The notes below the pieces were generated by a model. That model ran no database searches, was not told the DNA's origin, and saw only the letters and a list, made by a program, of their open reading frames with translations. A stretch of DNA of 64,000 nt from Inquilinus sp. Marseille-Q2685 (GTDB taxonomy: Bacteria > Pseudomonadota > Alphaproteobacteria > DSM-16000 > Inquilinaceae): assembly GCF_916619195.1 (NCBI RefSeq), contig NZ_CAKAKL010000001.1, positions 1,116,001 to 1,180,000 on the forward strand. Reading direction: 5' to 3'. The position numbers were made by a program, and so were the translations under genes. Below are positions 1-8,200 of the stretch, piece by piece; position 1 is the first letter of the stretch, and each line of letters begins with the position of its first letter.

Positions 1-962
1 TGTTCAGCGCCGACGGCATCTCGAACTGGCTGGTGGTCTCGGCCCAACTCGGCATCCTCGCGGTCGGCGCCAGCCTGCTGATGATCGCCGGCGAGTTCGA
101 CCTGTCGATCGGCTCGATGATCGGCTTCGCCGGCATGATGATCGCGATCCCGACCGTGTTCTTCGGCTGGCCGGTCTGGCTGTCGCTGGTCTTCGCCTTC
201 GCCGGCGCCCTCGCCATCGGCGCCCTGAACGGTTGGCTGGTGGTGCGCACCGGCCTGCCCAGCTTCATCGTCAGCCTGGCTTTCCTGTTCATCCTGCGCG
301 GCATGACCATCGCGCTGTCGATCCTGTTCACCAACCGCACCATCGTCGGCGGCGTCAAGGACCCGGCGGCGGCCGACTGGCTGGCGCCGCTGTTCACCGG
401 CACGGTGCTGGACGGGCTCTACCGCTGGGCCGGCGGCATCGGCCTGATCGACACCTTCCCGGACGGCAGCCCGGTCGTCCCCGGCCTGCCAGTGCTGGTG
501 GTGTGGTGGCTGGCGCTGACCGCGATCGGCGCCTGGATCCTGCTTCGCACCCGCTTCGGCAACTGGATCTTCGCCGTCGGCGGCGACAACACCGCGGCGC
601 GCAACATGGGCGTGCCGGTCGGCCGGGTGAAGGTTCTGCTGTTCATGGGCACCGCCTTCTGCGCCACCGTCTTCGCCGCCTGCCAGGTGATGGAGTTCGG
701 CTCCGCCGCCGCCGACCGCGGCCTGTTGAAGGAGTTCGAGGCCATCATCGCCGTGGTGATCGGCGGCACGCTGCTGACCGGCGGCTACGGCTCGGTGATT
801 GGCGCCGCCTTCGGCGCGCTGATCTTCGGCGTGGTGCAGATGGGCATCTTCTACTCCGGCGTGAACACCGACTGGTTCAAGGTCTTCCTCGGGGTGATGC
901 TGCTGCTGGCTGTGATCGTGAACAACTACATCCGCCGCAAGGTGACGGGAGGCCGGTCGTGA
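1..962 (+). CDS. Sugar ABC transporter permease (RbsC-like), 5' truncated by window edge
   Basis: This is an inner-membrane permease of a ribose/xylose-type (CUT2) ABC importer. The frame is open from base 3, so the true start lies outside the window. The visible protein has about eight to nine hydrophobic segments. It carries the family motif [11 protein letters not shown] near the visible N-terminus and [15 protein letters not shown] near the C-terminal third, where BPD_transp_2 proteins contact the ATPase. The stop overlaps the start of the next ATPase gene by four bases (GTGA), so the two are translationally coupled. The periplasmic binding protein is presumably upstream of the window. 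The substrate cannot be read from sequence; the adjacent Gfo/Idh/MocA dehydrogenase suggests a sugar or polyol. Confidence 0.93.
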   Translation, partial: FSADGISNWLVVSAQLGILAVGASLLMIAGEFDLSIGSMIGFAGMMIAIPTVFFGWPVWLSLVFAFAGALAIGALNGWLVVRTGLPSFIVSLAFLFILRGMTIALSILFTNRTIVGGVKDPAAADWLAPLFTGTVLDGLYRWAGGIGLIDTFPDGSPVVPGLPVLVVWWLALTAIGAWILLRTRFGNWIFAVGGDNTAARNMGVPVGRVKVLLFMGTAFCATVFAACQVMEFGSAAADRGLLKEFEAIIAVVIGGTLLTGGYGSVIGAAFGALIFGVVQMGIFYSGVNTDWFKVFLGVMLLLAVIVNNYIRRKVTGGRS

Positions 963-1783
963 ACGCCCAATCCACTCCGCCCGCCGGGGCCGCGCCCCTC
1001 GTCGAGCTGCGCGGCGTCTGCAAGTATTTCGGCTCGGTGGTGGCGCTGAAGGACATCACCATCTCGGTCCGCCCCGGCGAGGTGCTGGCCCTCTTGGGCG
1101 ACAATGGCGCCGGCAAATCGACCCTGATCAAGACCCTGGCCGGCGTGCACCAGCCCAGCGAAGGCCAGATGCTGGTGGAAGGCCGCGAGGTGCGTTTCAC
1201 CTCGCCGCGCCACGCGCTCGACCACGGCATCGCCACGGTCTACCAGGACCTGGCGATGGTGCCGCTGATGAGTATCACCCGGAACTTCTTCATGGGCCGC
1301 GAGCCGACGGTCGGCTGGGGCCCGACCCGGCGCATCGACATGGACAAGGCCAACGCCATCGCCCGCGCGGCGATGCGCGAGATCGGCATCGACGTGCGCG
1401 ACCCCGGCCAGGCGGTCGGCACCCTGTCGGGCGGCGAGCGGCAATGCGTCGCCATCGCCCGGGCCGTGCATTTCGGCGCCAAGGTGCTGATCCTGGACGA
1501 GCCGACCTCGGCCCTCGGCGTCAAGCAGGCCTCGGTGGTGCTGCGCTACATCGTGCAGGCGCGGGCGCGGGGCCTGGGGGTGATCTTCATCACCCACAAC
1601 GTCCACCACGCCTATCCGGTGGCCGACACCTTCACCCTGCTGAACCGCGGCCGCTGCCTCGGCACCTTCCCGAAGAGCGAGATCAGCCGCGAGCAGGTGC
1701 TGGAGATGATGGCCGGCGGCCAGGAACTGGCCAGCCTGACCGCCGAACTGGCCGAGTTCGAACGCAGCGACGCGGCGGCGTAG
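959..1783 (+). CDS. Sugar ABC transporter ATP-binding protein (single-domain)
   Basis: This cytoplasmic ATPase energises the upstream permease. The 274 residues contain one complete ABC domain: Walker [10 protein letters not shown] near residue 45, signature LSGGERQ, and Walker [11 protein letters not shown]. Full-length RbsA-type ATPases carry two ABC halves (about 500 residues). This protein has only one, as in the FrcA group of fructose-type systems, and would work as a homodimer. The start is the GTG that overlaps the permease stop; an open frame further upstream is a shadow of the permease gene and has no domain homology. Followed by a palindromic repeat and then a sugar-type dehydrogenase on the same strand. 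Confidence 0.93.
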   Translation: MNAQSTPPAGAAPLVELRGVCKYFGSVVALKDITISVRPGEVLALLGDNGAGKSTLIKTLAGVHQPSEGQMLVEGREVRFTSPRHALDHGIATVYQDLAMVPLMSITRNFFMGREPTVGWGPTRRIDMDKANAIARAAMREIGIDVRDPGQAVGTLSGGERQCVAIARAVHFGAKVLILDEPTSALGVKQASVVLRYIVQARARGLGVIFITHNVHHAYPVADTFTLLNRGRCLGTFPKSEISREQVLEMMAGGQELASLTAELAEFERSDAAA

Positions 1784-1804
1784 GGCTTTCTGTTTGCCCT
1801 TTCC

Positions 1805-1882
1805 TGTCATTGCCGGGCTTGACCCGGCAATCCAATGGGTGGCGCCGCCTTCTGGATGCCCGGGTCAAGCCCGGACATGACA
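1805..1882. repeat. Intergenic palindromic repeat, family A, copy 1
   Basis: The outer ends are TGTCAT and its complement ATGACA. Inside are two hairpins, CCGGGCTTGACCCGG on the left and CCCGGGTCAAGCCCGG on the right, each with a short unpaired centre. The same architecture recurs at 27409-27498, 44445-44535 and 55404-55481. Repeats of this wording are widespread in alphaproteobacterial intergenic DNA. It separates the ABC ATPase from the dehydrogenase gene and could form a stable mRNA hairpin. Confidence 0.9.
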
Positions 1883-1954
1883 GAAAAGAACCAGCAGAAG
1901 CAGCACTCTTTGAACGCTCCCCACCAGGGCACAAAGGCGGATCGAGGTTCCAGA

Positions 1955-3127
1955 ATGACCAGCAGCATCGGCGTCGGGCTGATCGGCACCGGCTTCATGG
2001 GCGAGTGCCATGCCCTGGCCTTCCGGGCCGCGCCGGCGGTGTTCCGCACCCGGCTCGACGCCCGGCTCGAGATGGTGGCCGACATCGATGCCGGCGCCGC
2101 GCAGCGCGCCGCCGACCGCTTCGGCTTTGCCCGCGCCACCGGTGACTGGCAGGCGCTGGTCGCCGACCCGAAGGTCGACCTCGTCGCCGTCACCTCCCCC
2201 AACCTGCTGCACAAGCCGATGGCGCTGGCGGCGCTCAGGGCCGGCAAGCATGTCTATTGCGAGAAGCCGCTGGCGCTGAACGCCGCCGACGCGGCGAAGA
2301 TGGCGGCGGCCGCGGCCGAGGCCGGCACGGTCACCATGGTCGGCTACAACTACCTGCGCAGCCCGGCCGTCTCTTTCGCCCGCCAGCTGATCCGCGACGG
2401 CGCGATCGGCCGCGTCACCTATTTCCGCGGCGTCAGCGACGAGGATTACATGGCCGACCCGGCGGTGCCGATGTCCTGGCGCTGCCGGCGCGACCAGGCG
2501 GGCAGCGGCGCCCTGGGCGACATCGGCTCGCACATCCTGAGCGTCGCGCTGGCTCTGATCGGCCCGATCGCCGAGGTCTCGGCCGACCAGCGCACGGTGA
2601 TCGCCGAGCGCCCCCTGCCCGCTGCCGGCGAGGGCCGCGAGCGCCGCGACGGCGCCGCCGCGGTGACGGCGGAGATGGCCAGGGTGGAGAATGAGGACCA
2701 GACCCACGCCCTGCTGCGCTTCGCCGACGGCACCATCGGCACGGTGGCGACCAGCCGGGTGGCCTGGGGCCGCAAGAACCACCTGGCCTTCGAGGTGTTC
2801 GGCACCGCGGGCGCGATCCTGTTCGACCAGGAGCGGATGAACGAGCTGCAGCTGTACCAGCCGGGCGCGGTGCCAAGCGACCGCAACGGCTTCCGCACGG
2901 TGCTGACCGGCCCGGCCCACCCGCATTACGGCGCCTTCAGCCCCGCCGCCGGCCACGGCCTGGGCTTCAACGATCTCAAGGTGATCGAGGTGGCCCAGCT
3001 GCTGGAGGCGATCGCAGGCGGCCCGGCTGCCTATCCGGACTTCGCCGCGGCCGCCGCGCTGGAACGGGTGAGCGAAGCGATCGGACGGTCGGCCCAGGAG
3101 AGGCGGTGGGCGAGCGTCGCGAACTGA
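1955..3127 (+). CDS. Gfo/Idh/MocA family NAD(P)-dependent oxidoreductase
   Basis: A cytoplasmic dehydrogenase that oxidises or reduces a sugar, inositol or aldose-like substrate with NAD(P). The 390-residue protein has an N-terminal Rossmann fold (GLIGTGFMGECHA at about residues 7-19) and the family signature CEKPLAL, whose lysine is catalytic in this superfamily. The C-terminal alpha/beta domain follows. The chosen ATG lies a few bases after a GAGG-like ribosome site. An open frame extends 120 bases further upstream but only translates the palindromic repeat. It lies on the same strand as the sugar importer and probably handles the imported sugar. The exact substrate is unknown. Confidence 0.9.
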   Translation: MTSSIGVGLIGTGFMGECHALAFRAAPAVFRTRLDARLEMVADIDAGAAQRAADRFGFARATGDWQALVADPKVDLVAVTSPNLLHKPMALAALRAGKHVYCEKPLALNAADAAKMAAAAAEAGTVTMVGYNYLRSPAVSFARQLIRDGAIGRVTYFRGVSDEDYMADPAVPMSWRCRRDQAGSGALGDIGSHILSVALALIGPIAEVSADQRTVIAERPLPAAGEGRERRDGAAAVTAEMARVENEDQTHALLRFADGTIGTVATSRVAWGRKNHLAFEVFGTAGAILFDQERMNELQLYQPGAVPSDRNGFRTVLTGPAHPHYGAFSPAAGHGLGFNDLKVIEVAQLLEAIAGGPAAYPDFAAAAALERVSEAIGRSAQERRWASVAN

Positions 3128-3139
3128 GATGCCACCGCT

Positions 3140-4066
3140 TCAGCCCGCCTGCAGCGCCGCCGACAGCTCGGCGTAGCTCGGCGCCAGGGCCCGCAACAGG
3201 GCGGCGGCCGCGGCGTCGTCGCCGGTCACCAGCGGGTGCTGCAGCGCGCCGATCAGCCGGGCCTGGCCGTCCATGATCCGCGCCGCCTCCCCTCGCCCGA
3301 TCCGCGCCAGGCAGCTGGCGGCGTCGGCGACGCGGCGGGCGCCGACCTGGACGGCGAAATCGACCAGATGGCTGCGCAGCCCGCGGTCGCAGCCGGCCTC
3401 GATCATCCCGGCCAGGCGCTCCGCCGCCTCGGCGTTGCCGACCGTGCCGGCGGGCAGGTGGCGCCCCTCCACCATCGCCAGCCACCGCAGCGCCGCCGGC
3501 AGCGAGGCCTCGATCGCCTCCTCCTCCGGCACCGCCCGCAGCTGCCGGAAGCCCGTGCGCAGGGTGAAGGGCGTGGCGTAGTCGACCGATTCGGCCCGCC
3601 AGGCGGCGACGAAATCGTCCACCGGCAGCGTGACGTAGGGATAGCCCTGCGGATCGTGCATCAGCACCTGCCCCTCGGCCACGCCGATGACGACGACATA
3701 GTGGTCGGCGCCGATCGGCCCGGTCATGCCGGGCTGGTGGCGCAGATGCCCCATCTCCACCGGGCCGACCCAGACGGGGCCGTCGGCCAGCGCCGCCGCG
3801 AGCGCCGCCAGCGCCTGCTCCGCCGTGCCGCCGCGGCGCACCGAGGAGGCCCAGCCCAGCGCGGCCAGGGCCCCGTCGAAGCCGGCCTCCGGCGTCCAGC
3901 CATAGGGATCGAAGAACGGCAGGGTGCCGCCGACCAGCTGCATGCCGAAGGGGCCGCCGGCGGCGAACTCGATCACCGCGGTGGACGGCGCGCGGTCGCC
4001 GAACATCATCGCGAAAGAATTCGCATAGCAATAGGGACCGGAGCCGATATAGGGGACATGCGCCAT
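3140..4066 (-). CDS. Papain-like/BtrH-type cysteine hydrolase or acyltransferase homologue
   Basis: A 308-residue cytoplasmic protein with no signal peptide or membrane segment. The first half looks like the C39/BtrH-N fold. A putative nucleophile Cys13 lies in GPYCYANS, His122 in ADHYVVVIG and Asp138 in MHDPQGYP, in the order and spacing of a papain-like Cys-His-Asp triad. The last 130 residues are helical and of unknown role. BtrH, a relative of this fold, transfers acyl groups from a carrier protein in butirosin synthesis, but no biosynthetic partner is visible here, so the reaction is not assigned. It is convergent with the oxidoreductase gene (12-base gap) and divergent from the NTF2-like gene across an AT-rich spacer. 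Confidence 0.7.
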   Translation of the reverse strand: MAHVPYIGSGPYCYANSFAMMFGDRAPSTAVIEFAAGGPFGMQLVGGTLPFFDPYGWTPEAGFDGALAALGWASSVRRGGTAEQALAALAAALADGPVWVGPVEMGHLRHQPGMTGPIGADHYVVVIGVAEGQVLMHDPQGYPYVTLPVDDFVAAWRAESVDYATPFTLRTGFRQLRAVPEEEAIEASLPAALRWLAMVEGRHLPAGTVGNAEAAERLAGMIEAGCDRGLRSHLVDFAVQVGARRVADAASCLARIGRGEAARIMDGQARLIGALQHPLVTGDDAAAAALLRALAPSYAELSAALQAG

Positions 4067-4138
4067 GTTTTCGCACCTCCAAATTCAGAATTGAGCTATG
4101 ACAAGAGCGGGGGATTCAAAAAATCTGTCAACAAATAA

Positions 4139-4182
4139 TTCAATTGAAAAATATTCTGTGACGGAATTGAAAATGCATTTTC
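4139..4182. promoter_or_regulatory. AT-rich divergent spacer with two perfect palindromes
   Basis: The 260-base spacer between the divergent genes at 3140-4066 and 4327-4782 is far more AT-rich than its surroundings from about 4080 to 4200. It holds a perfect 10-base palindrome TTCAATTGAA (4139-4148) and a perfect 14-base palindrome GAAAATGCATTTTC (4169-4182), followed by another GGAATTC. These are candidate operator sites for an unidentified regulator of one or both genes. No convincing -35/-10 pair could be fixed. Function is inferred only from position, symmetry and base composition. Confidence 0.45.
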
Positions 4183-4326
4183 GGAATTCACGACCATGAA
4201 TTCTTTCATCGGCGTCGGGCCACTGCCGGCCATGCCGGGCATTTCGGCGCAGCCGCCGGGCGGAACGCCGTTTTCGCGGGCGCCGTTGTCCCGGGTGGAA
4301 GGGGCCCCGGAACCGAGGAGACGACG

Positions 4327-4782
4327 GTGAGCGAGAATCTGAGCCGCGCATCCCTCCCGAAGGAGCTCGAAGGGATGCTGGAGCATGTCTACCGCGAGTG
4401 GGACCGCGCCTGGTCCGAGGACGACCTCGGGGCCATGATCGCCCTCTACGCCCCCGACGCGGTGCTGGAGAGCCCACTGGTGGCCCATCTGCTGGGCCGC
4501 CCGGACGGGGTGCTGCGCGGCCGCGACCAGATCAAGGCGTTGCTGGACAAGGCCGCGCCGCGCAAGCCCGACCGGCGCAGCTTCCACCGCCGCGGCTATT
4601 TCACCGACGGCCGGACGCTGGTGTGGGAATACCCGCGGGCCACGCCCGACGGCGAGCAGATGGATTTCTTCGAGGTGATGGAGATCGAGGACGGGCTGAT
4701 CCGCCAGCACCGCGTCTATTGGGGCTGGCGCGGCGTGGAGATCATCAAGGCCGACGCCTATCACAAGGGCGGGGACGCCTGA
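4327..4782 (+). CDS. NTF2-like/SnoaL-like domain protein
   Basis: A 151-residue soluble protein with the SnoaL/NTF2-like pattern: an N-terminal helix pair (YREWDRAWSEDDL) leading to the family motif ALYAPDAVLESP, then a gated strand region (VLRGRDQIKALLD) and a sheet ending near WRGVEII. Such proteins form conical barrels used as small-molecule isomerases, hydrolases or ligand-binding domains, and many have no known substrate. The GTG start is supported by the GAGGAG sequence seven bases upstream. It ends 18 bases before the converging ArsR-rhodanese gene. Function is unassigned. Confidence 0.8.
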   Translation: MSENLSRASLPKELEGMLEHVYREWDRAWSEDDLGAMIALYAPDAVLESPLVAHLLGRPDGVLRGRDQIKALLDKAAPRKPDRRSFHRRGYFTDGRTLVWEYPRATPDGEQMDFFEVMEIEDGLIRQHRVYWGWRGVEIIKADAYHKGGDA

Positions 4783-4799
4783 CCTCTGGCCGGCCGGGC

Positions 4800-5459
4800 C
4801 TACCCCGCCGCCTCGACCGCCATCCCCGCCGCCTTCCAGTCGAGGAAGCCGTCGCGCAGCCGCCGGGCCGCGAAGCCGCGGGCGCGCAGCGCGGCGACCG
4901 CCTCGACCGACAGGACGCAATAGGGGCCGCGGCAATAGGCGACGATCTCCTGCCCGGACGGCAGCTCGGCCAGGCGGCGCTCCAGCGACTCGACCGGGAT
5001 GTTCAGCGCACCGGGCAGATGGCCCAGCGCGAACTCCTCCTCCGGCCGCACGTCGAGCAGCGTCACCCCGCCCTCGCGCAGCCGCTCCACCAGCTCCTCG
5101 CGCGAGATGCCCTCCAGCCGCTCCGGCCGGCCGATGCTGTCGGCGAGAACGTCCCGGATCTCCGCCCGCCGATGCTCGGCCTGCCGGCGCAGGGCGGCGA
5201 GCAGCGGCACGATCGGGCCGCCGCCCAGCCGGTACAGCACGCGCTTGCCGTCCCGCCGCGATTCGACCAGCCCGGCCCGCCGCAGATGCTGCAGATGCTG
5301 CGAAGCGTTGGCGATGGAGAGGCCGGAGAGCTCGGCCAGCCGCTCCACCGGCCGTTCGCCCTGGCCGATCTGCTCCAGCAGCATGAGGCGATGGGCGTGG
5401 CCGAGGGTGCGGGCGAGCTCCGCCAGCTCGGCATAGATCAGGGTCTGGGCGTCGATCAT
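4800..5459 (-). CDS. ArsR-type HTH regulator fused to a rhodanese domain
   Basis: The N-terminal half is a winged-helix ArsR/SmtB domain with recognition helix SIANASQHLQHLRRAGLVE (about residues 47-65) and wing SRRDGKRVLY. The C-terminal half is a rhodanese domain (LLDVRPEEEFALGHLPGALNIP) whose active loop YCRGPYC keeps the catalytic cysteine. ArsR-rhodanese fusions are known as sensors tied to sulfur or persulfide chemistry. The classic ArsR metal-binding cysteine pair is absent from the HTH half, so metal sensing is unlikely. The ATG at 5459 is preferred; the frame stays open for 24 more bases. It is divergent from the DUF2938 gene, with a 15-base palindrome between them, so autoregulation and control of that gene are likely. 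Confidence 0.9.
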   Translation of the reverse strand: MIDAQTLIYAELAELARTLGHAHRLMLLEQIGQGERPVERLAELSGLSIANASQHLQHLRRAGLVESRRDGKRVLYRLGGGPIVPLLAALRRQAEHRRAEIRDVLADSIGRPERLEGISREELVERLREGGVTLLDVRPEEEFALGHLPGALNIPVESLERRLAELPSGQEIVAYCRGPYCVLSVEAVAALRARGFAARRLRDGFLDWKAAGMAVEAAG

Positions 5460-5494
5460 TGACAGGAGGCTATCATCGCGCAATCAATCAAGCA

Positions 5495-5509
5495 AATCAT
5501 TGAATGATT
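5495..5509. promoter_or_regulatory. Putative ArsR-family operator (7-1-7 palindrome)
   Basis: AATCATTGAATGATT is a perfect inverted repeat with seven-base arms and one central base. It lies in the 70-base divergent gap between the ArsR-rhodanese gene and the DUF2938 gene, and further ATCAATCA half-sites lie just left of it. Short AT-rich palindromes next to the gene are typical ArsR-family targets. The site covers an ATG at 5500, arguing that the DUF2938 protein starts at the later ATG. Confidence 0.6.
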
Positions 5510-5529
5510 CCCGACGGAAGGACTCCCAG

Positions 5530-6033
5530 ATGGGCGAAGGGTTGGAATTCGGGCTGCGGGCGGTGGCGATCGGGGCCGGCGCCACGGCCGTCGTCGATCT
5601 GTGGACGGTGCTGCTGGCGCGGCTGACCGGCGTGCCGGGGCTGGACTGGGCCATGGTCGGCCGCTGGGTCGGGCATTTCCCGCGCGGCCGCTTCAGGCAT
5701 GACGGCATCGGCCGGGCGGCGCCGGTCGCGGGCGAGCGCGCCCTCGGCTGGGCCGTCCATTACGGCACCGGCATCGTCTTCGCGGCGCTGCTGCTGGCGC
5801 TGTGCGGCCTGGGCTGGGCGCGCAATCCGACGCCGACGCCGGCGCTGGCCTTCGGCCTCGCCACCGTGGCCGCGCCCTTCCTGCTGATGCAGCCGGCCCT
5901 GGGCGCCGGCATCGCGGCGTCGAGGACGCCGAACCCGGCCGCGGCGAGGCTGCGCAGCCTGATGACCCATGCAGTGTTCGGGATCGGCCTCCATCTCGCC
6001 GCCCTGGTCACGGCGGCGCCGACCGAGGCGTGA
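5530..6033 (+). CDS. DUF2938 family membrane protein
   Basis: A 167-residue inner-membrane protein of the DUF2938 family. It has four hydrophobic segments with typical motifs: GATAVVDLWTVLLARL early, HYGTGIVFAALLLAL centrally, and FLLMQPALGAGIAASRTPNP late. The biochemical function of the family is unknown. The ATG at 5530 is chosen because an in-frame ATG 30 bases upstream lies inside the palindromic operator. It is divergent from an ArsR-rhodanese regulator, suggesting derepression under sulfur, persulfide or related stress. Its 3' end overlaps the converging gene at 6008-6985 by 26 bases. Confidence 0.85.
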   Translation: MGEGLEFGLRAVAIGAGATAVVDLWTVLLARLTGVPGLDWAMVGRWVGHFPRGRFRHDGIGRAAPVAGERALGWAVHYGTGIVFAALLLALCGLGWARNPTPTPALAFGLATVAAPFLLMQPALGAGIAASRTPNPAAARLRSLMTHAVFGIGLHLAALVTAAPTEA

Positions 6034-6985
6034 CGCCGCCTTCCCCATCGAGGCCTGCGGTTTTCTCCAGCGGCACGGCGTTGCGGTCGCGACCGGCGAG
6101 CTGCAGGCGCCAGGTCGGCACCGGGGTCGGCAGGCGCCCGTCCCGCGCCAGCGTGGCAGCGGCCCAGATTGTGTCGGCCAGGGCACAGCCCTGGGCCCGC
6201 AGCCGGACCGACAACATGTGCTCGTTGAAGATCGCGATCGCCTTCTGCTCGAAGAAATCGAGCGTGCCGGCCGTCAGCTCGAAGCGCGAATGCCATTCCG
6301 TCCCTTGCCCGGTGCCAGTGCCGAGCAGCCAGTCCGCCACATAGCGCTTGTAGTTTTCGGACATAGGCGCATCGGCCCGGAACGGCGCCGCCGGATCACC
6401 CGAGAAAAGCGCGGCCCGCTGCGCCGGGCCGACCGAGACCAGCGACCCCAGCCGCCGCAGCTCCGTCGGAGCCAGGAACAGGAAGGAGGAACGAACCCAG
6501 TGCTGCGACACATCCGCCAGGAAGGTCACCGGCTCGTCATAGTAGTCGATATGGCCGCAGGCCATGCGCAGCCTCGCCACCTCGGCCAGAAGGGCATCAT
6601 CGAAGCGCTTGAGGTAGCCGGTGTAGAGCGTGTCGAAGGCCGAGGTGGCGAGGTGGACGAGGTCGTAGCCGTCGAGCTCGGGACCGACGAAGCGGAGCCC
6701 CTCGTCCCAGGCGGAGAATTCCCAGGCCGAGTTGTCGCCGCCGATCACCGTGACGCCGCTTGGCCCTGGCTCGACCTGGCCCTGCGGCATGGCGTTGTCG
6801 ATCACCACAGTTCGGCGGGCAGCACCGGGCATGCGACGGCGGAAGATCTCGTCAATCCGCGGCAGGGCCTCGGCGTATTTCTCCGTGCCGTGCCGGGCCA
6901 TCAGCGTCAGGATCCTCAGCCCGCCCGCGCCGCCCTGGCCCCAGCGCAGCACGCGCCGGACCTTGCCCTTCAGGGAAGCCGACAC
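6008..6985 (-). CDS. Glycan-locus protein, possible GT-A glycosyltransferase
   Basis: A 325-residue protein with no signal peptide or membrane helix. The N-terminal part (RILTLMARHG, then VVIDNAMPQG, then GGDNSAWEFSAWDEGL around residues 80-95) resembles the nucleotide-binding strand order of GT-A enzymes and of rhamnan-synthesis RgpF-like proteins. I cannot point to a clear DxD motif, so transferase activity is an inference. It is the last gene of the minus-strand polysaccharide locus, 31 bases behind rmlA. A decayed stretch matching its C-terminal tail lies on the other side of rmlA (about 7985-8200), so at least two related genes once flanked rmlA. Confidence 0.7.
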   Translation of the reverse strand: MSASLKGKVRRVLRWGQGGAGGLRILTLMARHGTEKYAEALPRIDEIFRRRMPGAARRTVVIDNAMPQGQVEPGPSGVTVIGGDNSAWEFSAWDEGLRFVGPELDGYDLVHLATSAFDTLYTGYLKRFDDALLAEVARLRMACGHIDYYDEPVTFLADVSQHWVRSSFLFLAPTELRRLGSLVSVGPAQRAALFSGDPAAPFRADAPMSENYKRYVADWLLGTGTGQGTEWHSRFELTAGTLDFFEQKAIAIFNEHMLSVRLRAQGCALADTIWAAATLARDGRLPTPVPTWRLQLAGRDRNAVPLEKTAGLDGEGGVTPRSAPP

Positions 6986-7016
6986 CCTTCCAGTTGCACC
7001 GCCCGGCAGGGCCGCC

Positions 7017-7922
7017 TCACAAGCCCGACGGATTGCCCGGGGTCGCCCCGACGGCCTCGGTCTCCGCCACCTTGATCAGGTACTTGCCGTAGCCGCTCTT
7101 CTCCAGCTTCCGGCCCTGGGCGATCAGCTGCTCACGGTCGATGAAGCCCTGGAGATAGGCGATCTCCTCCGGGCAGGCGACGCGCAGGCCCTGGCGCCGC
7201 TCGAGCGTCTGCACGTAGCTGGCGGCCTCGAGCAGGCTGTCATGCGTGCCCATGTCGAACCAGGCGAAGCCGCGGCCCATCCGCTCGACGTTCAGCCGGC
7301 CGCGCTCGAGATAGACGCGGTTGACGTCGGTGATCTCGAGCTCGCCGCGGGCGGAGGGCCTGAGATTCGCGGCAATGTCGACCACGTCGGCATCATAGAA
7401 GTAGAGGCCGGTGACCGCCCAGTTCGAGGTCGGGTTGCGCGGCTTCTCCTCGATCGCCGCGGCCCGGCCGTCGGCTCCGAAATTGACCACGCCGTAACGC
7501 TCGGGATCGTCGACGTAATAGGCGAAGACCGAGGCGCCGGACGGCTGCCCGGCGGCCGAGGCCAGCAGCTCCGGCAGGCCATGGCCGTGATAGATGTTGT
7601 CGCCGAGGATCAGGGCCGAAGGGCCGCCGGCGACGAAGTCGGCACCGATGATATAGGCCTGGGCCAGCCCGTCGGGGCTCGGCTGCACCGCGTATTCGAA
7701 GGCCATGCCCCATTGCGAGCCGTCGCCGAGCAGCCGCTGGAACTGCGGCATGTCGTGCGGGGTAGAGATGACCAGCACCTCCCTGATCCCGGCCAGCATC
7801 AGCACGCTGAGCGGGTAGTAGATCATCGGCTTGTCGTAGACCGGCATCAGCTGCTTGGAGGTGGCGAGCGTCAGCGGATGCAGGCGGGTGCCGCTGCCAC
7901 CGGCGAGGATGATGCCTTTCAT
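7017..7922 (-). CDS. rmlA: Glucose-1-phosphate thymidylyltransferase RmlA
   Basis: Makes dTDP-glucose from dTTP and glucose-1-phosphate, the first step towards dTDP-rhamnose and other dTDP-sugars. The 301-residue length is standard. The nucleotide-binding motif [11 protein letters not shown] opens the protein, followed by [27 protein letters not shown] (metal-binding Asp) and [15 protein letters not shown]. No rmlB, rmlC or rmlD is visible in the window, so the remaining steps must be encoded elsewhere. It lies within the glycan locus and implies that a dTDP-sugar is used by the neighbouring transferases. Confidence 0.96.
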   Translation of the reverse strand: MKGIILAGGSGTRLHPLTLATSKQLMPVYDKPMIYYPLSVLMLAGIREVLVISTPHDMPQFQRLLGDGSQWGMAFEYAVQPSPDGLAQAYIIGADFVAGGPSALILGDNIYHGHGLPELLASAAGQPSGASVFAYYVDDPERYGVVNFGADGRAAAIEEKPRNPTSNWAVTGLYFYDADVVDIAANLRPSARGELEITDVNRVYLERGRLNVERMGRGFAWFDMGTHDSLLEAASYVQTLERRQGLRVACPEEIAYLQGFIDREQLIAQGRKLEKSGYGKYLIKVAETEAVGATPGNPSGL

Positions 7923-7984
7923 TGAGCGTAACTCCTGGTTCGAAGGACAATCTGGCCGGCCGCCCCCTCACCTATAGGCATGCC

Positions 7985-8200
7985 GGTGATGTTTTGACCA
8001 GCCCCGGCAACTCGGCCATCGCCCCCGCATCTTCTTCAGCGAGACAACATTGCAGTCGCGGTTGGCCAGTCGGCTGCCGCCAGTCGGGGAATGAGGACGG
8101 GCAAGCTTCCGCTTCAGCCGGCCACGGTCCTGCATTCGCACGAAGCCGAGCACGACAACCGCGCGCTCGTCTGTCGCTAAAGCGAAGCGATCTGTTGCGC
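7985..8200 (-). pseudogene. Degenerate C-terminal fragment of a paralogue of the 6008-6985 gene
   Basis: Read on the minus strand, this stretch gives a tail containing SRLANRDCNVVSLKK, which lines up with LQLAGRDRNAVPLEK at the C-terminus of the protein at 6008-6985. The DNA is also recognisably similar. No start, nucleotide-binding region or full-length frame precedes it; the frame begins inside the 3' end of the large glycosyltransferase gene. It is best read as the leftover 3' end of a second copy, removed by deletion or recombination between the large transferase gene and rmlA. It could instead be expressed as a short ORF of 96 codons starting at 8258, which I consider unlikely. Confidence 0.55.

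Noticed and set aside
233-958. Plus-strand frame extending the sugar ABC ATPase upstream by 242 codons
   Set aside because: This part is translated out of frame through the permease gene and is Arg/His-rich noise. The ATPase starts at the GTG overlapping the permease stop.
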